From assembly GCF_025273675.1 (NCBI RefSeq), contig NZ_CP045809.1, forward strand, positions 2,356,001 through 2,420,000: a stretch of 64,000 nt of DNA, given 5' to 3'. The first letter of the stretch is position 1. Each line of letters opens with the position of its first letter. Below, piece after piece: positions 62,774-64,000 of the stretch. The DNA is from Gordonia pseudamarae. GTDB lineage: Bacteria > Actinomycetota > Actinomycetes > Mycobacteriales > Mycobacteriaceae. The notes beneath the pieces are model-generated. The model worked only from the letters and a program-made list of their open reading frames with translations. It had not been told where the DNA came from and made no database searches. The translations under genes and the position numbers were made by a program.

Positions 62774-63844
62774 TCAGTCGCCGGTGCTGTCCTGGCGCCG
62801 GTAGGCGGCGATGATCGGGGCGAGTTCGTCGGGGGTGGCGCCGTGCAGGATCACCCGGTCGGCGCCGTGGCCGAGTTCCTCGCGTATGCGTCGGGCACAC
62901 CGTTCGGCGCTTCCGGTGGCGGCGTGCTGTGTCCATTCGGCAGGCAGCAGCTTGTCCTGGATGTAGCGCAACTGCTCGTCGGTCGCGACGCGGTCGATGG
63001 CGCCGGGGATCGACTGCACCACCTCGTCCTCCCGGAACCGTTGCAGCACGGCCGGATCCCAGTCGTTCGTGGACACCATCAGGTCGCCGTAGCCCTGTAG
63101 GTAGGTGGCCAGCCGACCGATCAGCTTGCTGCGCCGATCCTCTTCGGGCAGGTGATCGCCCACGGTCGCCAGACAGGACCACACCCGCACGTCGTCGGGG
63201 TCGCGGCCGGCACGTTCGGCCGACTCCTTCACCGTGGCCACGCACCGTTGCAGGGTTTCGGGGGCGAAGTAGGTGTGCAGGACGACATCATCGAAGGCGC
63301 GGCCGCCGAGTTCGAGGGTGTTGGGCCCGAACGCCATGATCGCCAGCGGGATGTCCTCGTCGAAGTCGCCGTCCAGGTAGAGCGTCTGGTATTTGCCGAG
63401 CGGTCCGTCGTAGTCGACGTAGGAGCCACCGTGCCACAGGCTGCGCATCACGGTGGCGAACTCCTCCATCTGCGCGGTGGTGATCGGCGGGATACCGAAC
63501 GCCGAGTAGAGCGCGGCGACACCCCGGCCGATCCCGAGGGTGAAGCGGCCACCGGACAGCCTGTGCAGGGTGGTGCCCCAGGACGCGGTGATCAGGGGAT
63601 GGCGGGTGTTGTGGTTGGTCGCGCCGGTGGCGATCTGCATCCGTGAGGTGACCGCACACGCGGCGGCGCTGATGGTGGTGGCCTCCTTGAGGTTCCAGCG
63701 TTCGGACACGAATGCGGTGCCCAGGCCCAGTTCCTCTCCCCTGCGGGCCTCGTCCATCACGCCGGCGGGTCCGGCCCCGCCCGCGCCGGGGAGCAGATAG
63801 TAGCCGAGCTCATCGAGGACGCGGTCGTCGGATTCTGTGGTCAT
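62774..63844 (-). CDS. LLM-class F420-dependent oxidoreductase
   Basis: 356 residues, luciferase-like TIM barrel. ARRGEELGLGTAFVSERWNL, TGATNHNTRHPLITASWGTT and LHRLSGGRFTLGIGRGVAAL are family segments; the Gly-rich loop binds the cofactor phosphate. In actinobacteria this subgroup generally uses F420. Substrate unknown. AAGGAG lies before the ATG, 14 bp after the stop of the upstream partial gene, so both are in one operon. Confidence 0.88.
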   Translation of the reverse strand: MTTESDDRVLDELGYYLLPGAGGAGPAGVMDEARRGEELGLGTAFVSERWNLKEATTISAAACAVTSRMQIATGATNHNTRHPLITASWGTTLHRLSGGRFTLGIGRGVAALYSAFGIPPITTAQMEEFATVMRSLWHGGSYVDYDGPLGKYQTLYLDGDFDEDIPLAIMAFGPNTLELGGRAFDDVVLHTYFAPETLQRCVATVKESAERAGRDPDDVRVWSCLATVGDHLPEEDRRSKLIGRLATYLQGYGDLMVSTNDWDPAVLQRFREDEVVQSIPGAIDRVATDEQLRYIQDKLLPAEWTQHAATGSAERCARRIREELGHGADRVILHGATPDELAPIIAAYRRQDSTGD

Positions 63845-63858
63845 CGGTGCGGTCTCCT

Positions 63859-64000
63859 TCAGATGGACGGTTCGCGGATCAGGTCGAAGGTGCCGAGCTC
63901 GCGGATGGCGCGTGATGAGCGAGTCAGCAGGGTTCGCATCATTTCTTGTGACCTGTGTGAGGGGGTGGCGATGTACACGTACCCTATCGTCGCGATCGGT
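63859..64000 (-). CDS. C-terminal end of an unidentified gene cut by the right edge
   Basis: The minus strand is open from the right edge to a TGA at 63859-63861: about 46 codons, ending RSSRAIRELGTFDLIREPSI. The composition is coding-like, and it directly precedes the LLM gene with 14 bp between. Too short to assign a family. Confidence 0.5.
   Translation of the reverse strand, partial: PIATIGYVYIATPSHRSQEMMRTLLTRSSRAIRELGTFDLIREPSI

Overview
The window is GC-rich actinobacterial chromosome. Several genes point to a mycolic-acid-containing genus such as Gordonia: a mycothiol-dependent maleylpyruvate isomerase-type enzyme, F420-type enzymes (Ddn-like, PPOX, LLM), an MhuD-type haem oxygenase, a monomeric NADP isocitrate dehydrogenase, LGFP and CYP proteins, and many leaderless-type starts. 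The genus is inferred from gene content; no rRNA or tRNA was found.

Layout. 1-9300: oxidoreductases and small enzymes (membrane protein cut by the left edge, FAD monooxygenase, PPOX protein, mycothiol enzyme, Ddn-like reductase, dienelactone hydrolase, secreted protein, MhuD homologue), then an HxlR-regulated cluster whose short-chain dehydrogenase is broken by a nonsense codon. 9300-15800: an accessory island with an orphan MazE-type antitoxin, VapBC, an arsenic cassette (arsR-acr3-arsC, arsI, a second arsR) and a degenerate zinc-ribbon tyrosine recombinase. 15800-30500: mostly ordinary chromosome (LGFP lipoprotein, ABC exporter beside a decapitated TetR gene, isochorismatase-like hydrolase, ribokinase, acetyl-CoA hydrolase/CoA-transferase, thioesterase/TetR pair, complete XerC/D-like recombinase, cation efflux, succinate-semialdehyde dehydrogenase, sirtuin, two CrcB fluoride channels).

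30500-35600: the most interesting locus. A near-consensus IdeR/DtxR iron box precedes three translationally coupled genes: a Wzx/MATE-like flippase, a GT4 glycosyltransferase and a one-module A-T-TE NRPS-like enzyme whose adenylation domain lacks the usual substrate-anchoring Asp. I read it as an iron-controlled pathway that builds, acylates and exports a glycoconjugate or small glycosylated metabolite. I do not recognise it as a known system.

35600-55900: a beta-oxidation pair and its TetR repressor gene are split by an IS630-family element carrying a passenger gene. A second copy with identical encoded proteins lies 16.2 kb away in the same orientation. Between the copies are an amidohydrolase, an L-2-hydroxyglutarate oxidase-like enzyme, a truncated pseudokinase membrane protein, icd, and jetA-jetB-jetC (MksF-E-B-like condensin of Wadjet type I) with no jetD nuclease gene next to it. 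Two wrecked genes (an internally deleted OsmC and a Clp N-domain stub behind tandem palindromes) flank IS copy 2.

55900-64000: a DUF35-thiolase fusion, a cytochrome P450, a small membrane protein, a NarL-type two-component pair, an HSL-type esterase, an LLM-class oxidoreductase and a gene cut by the right edge.
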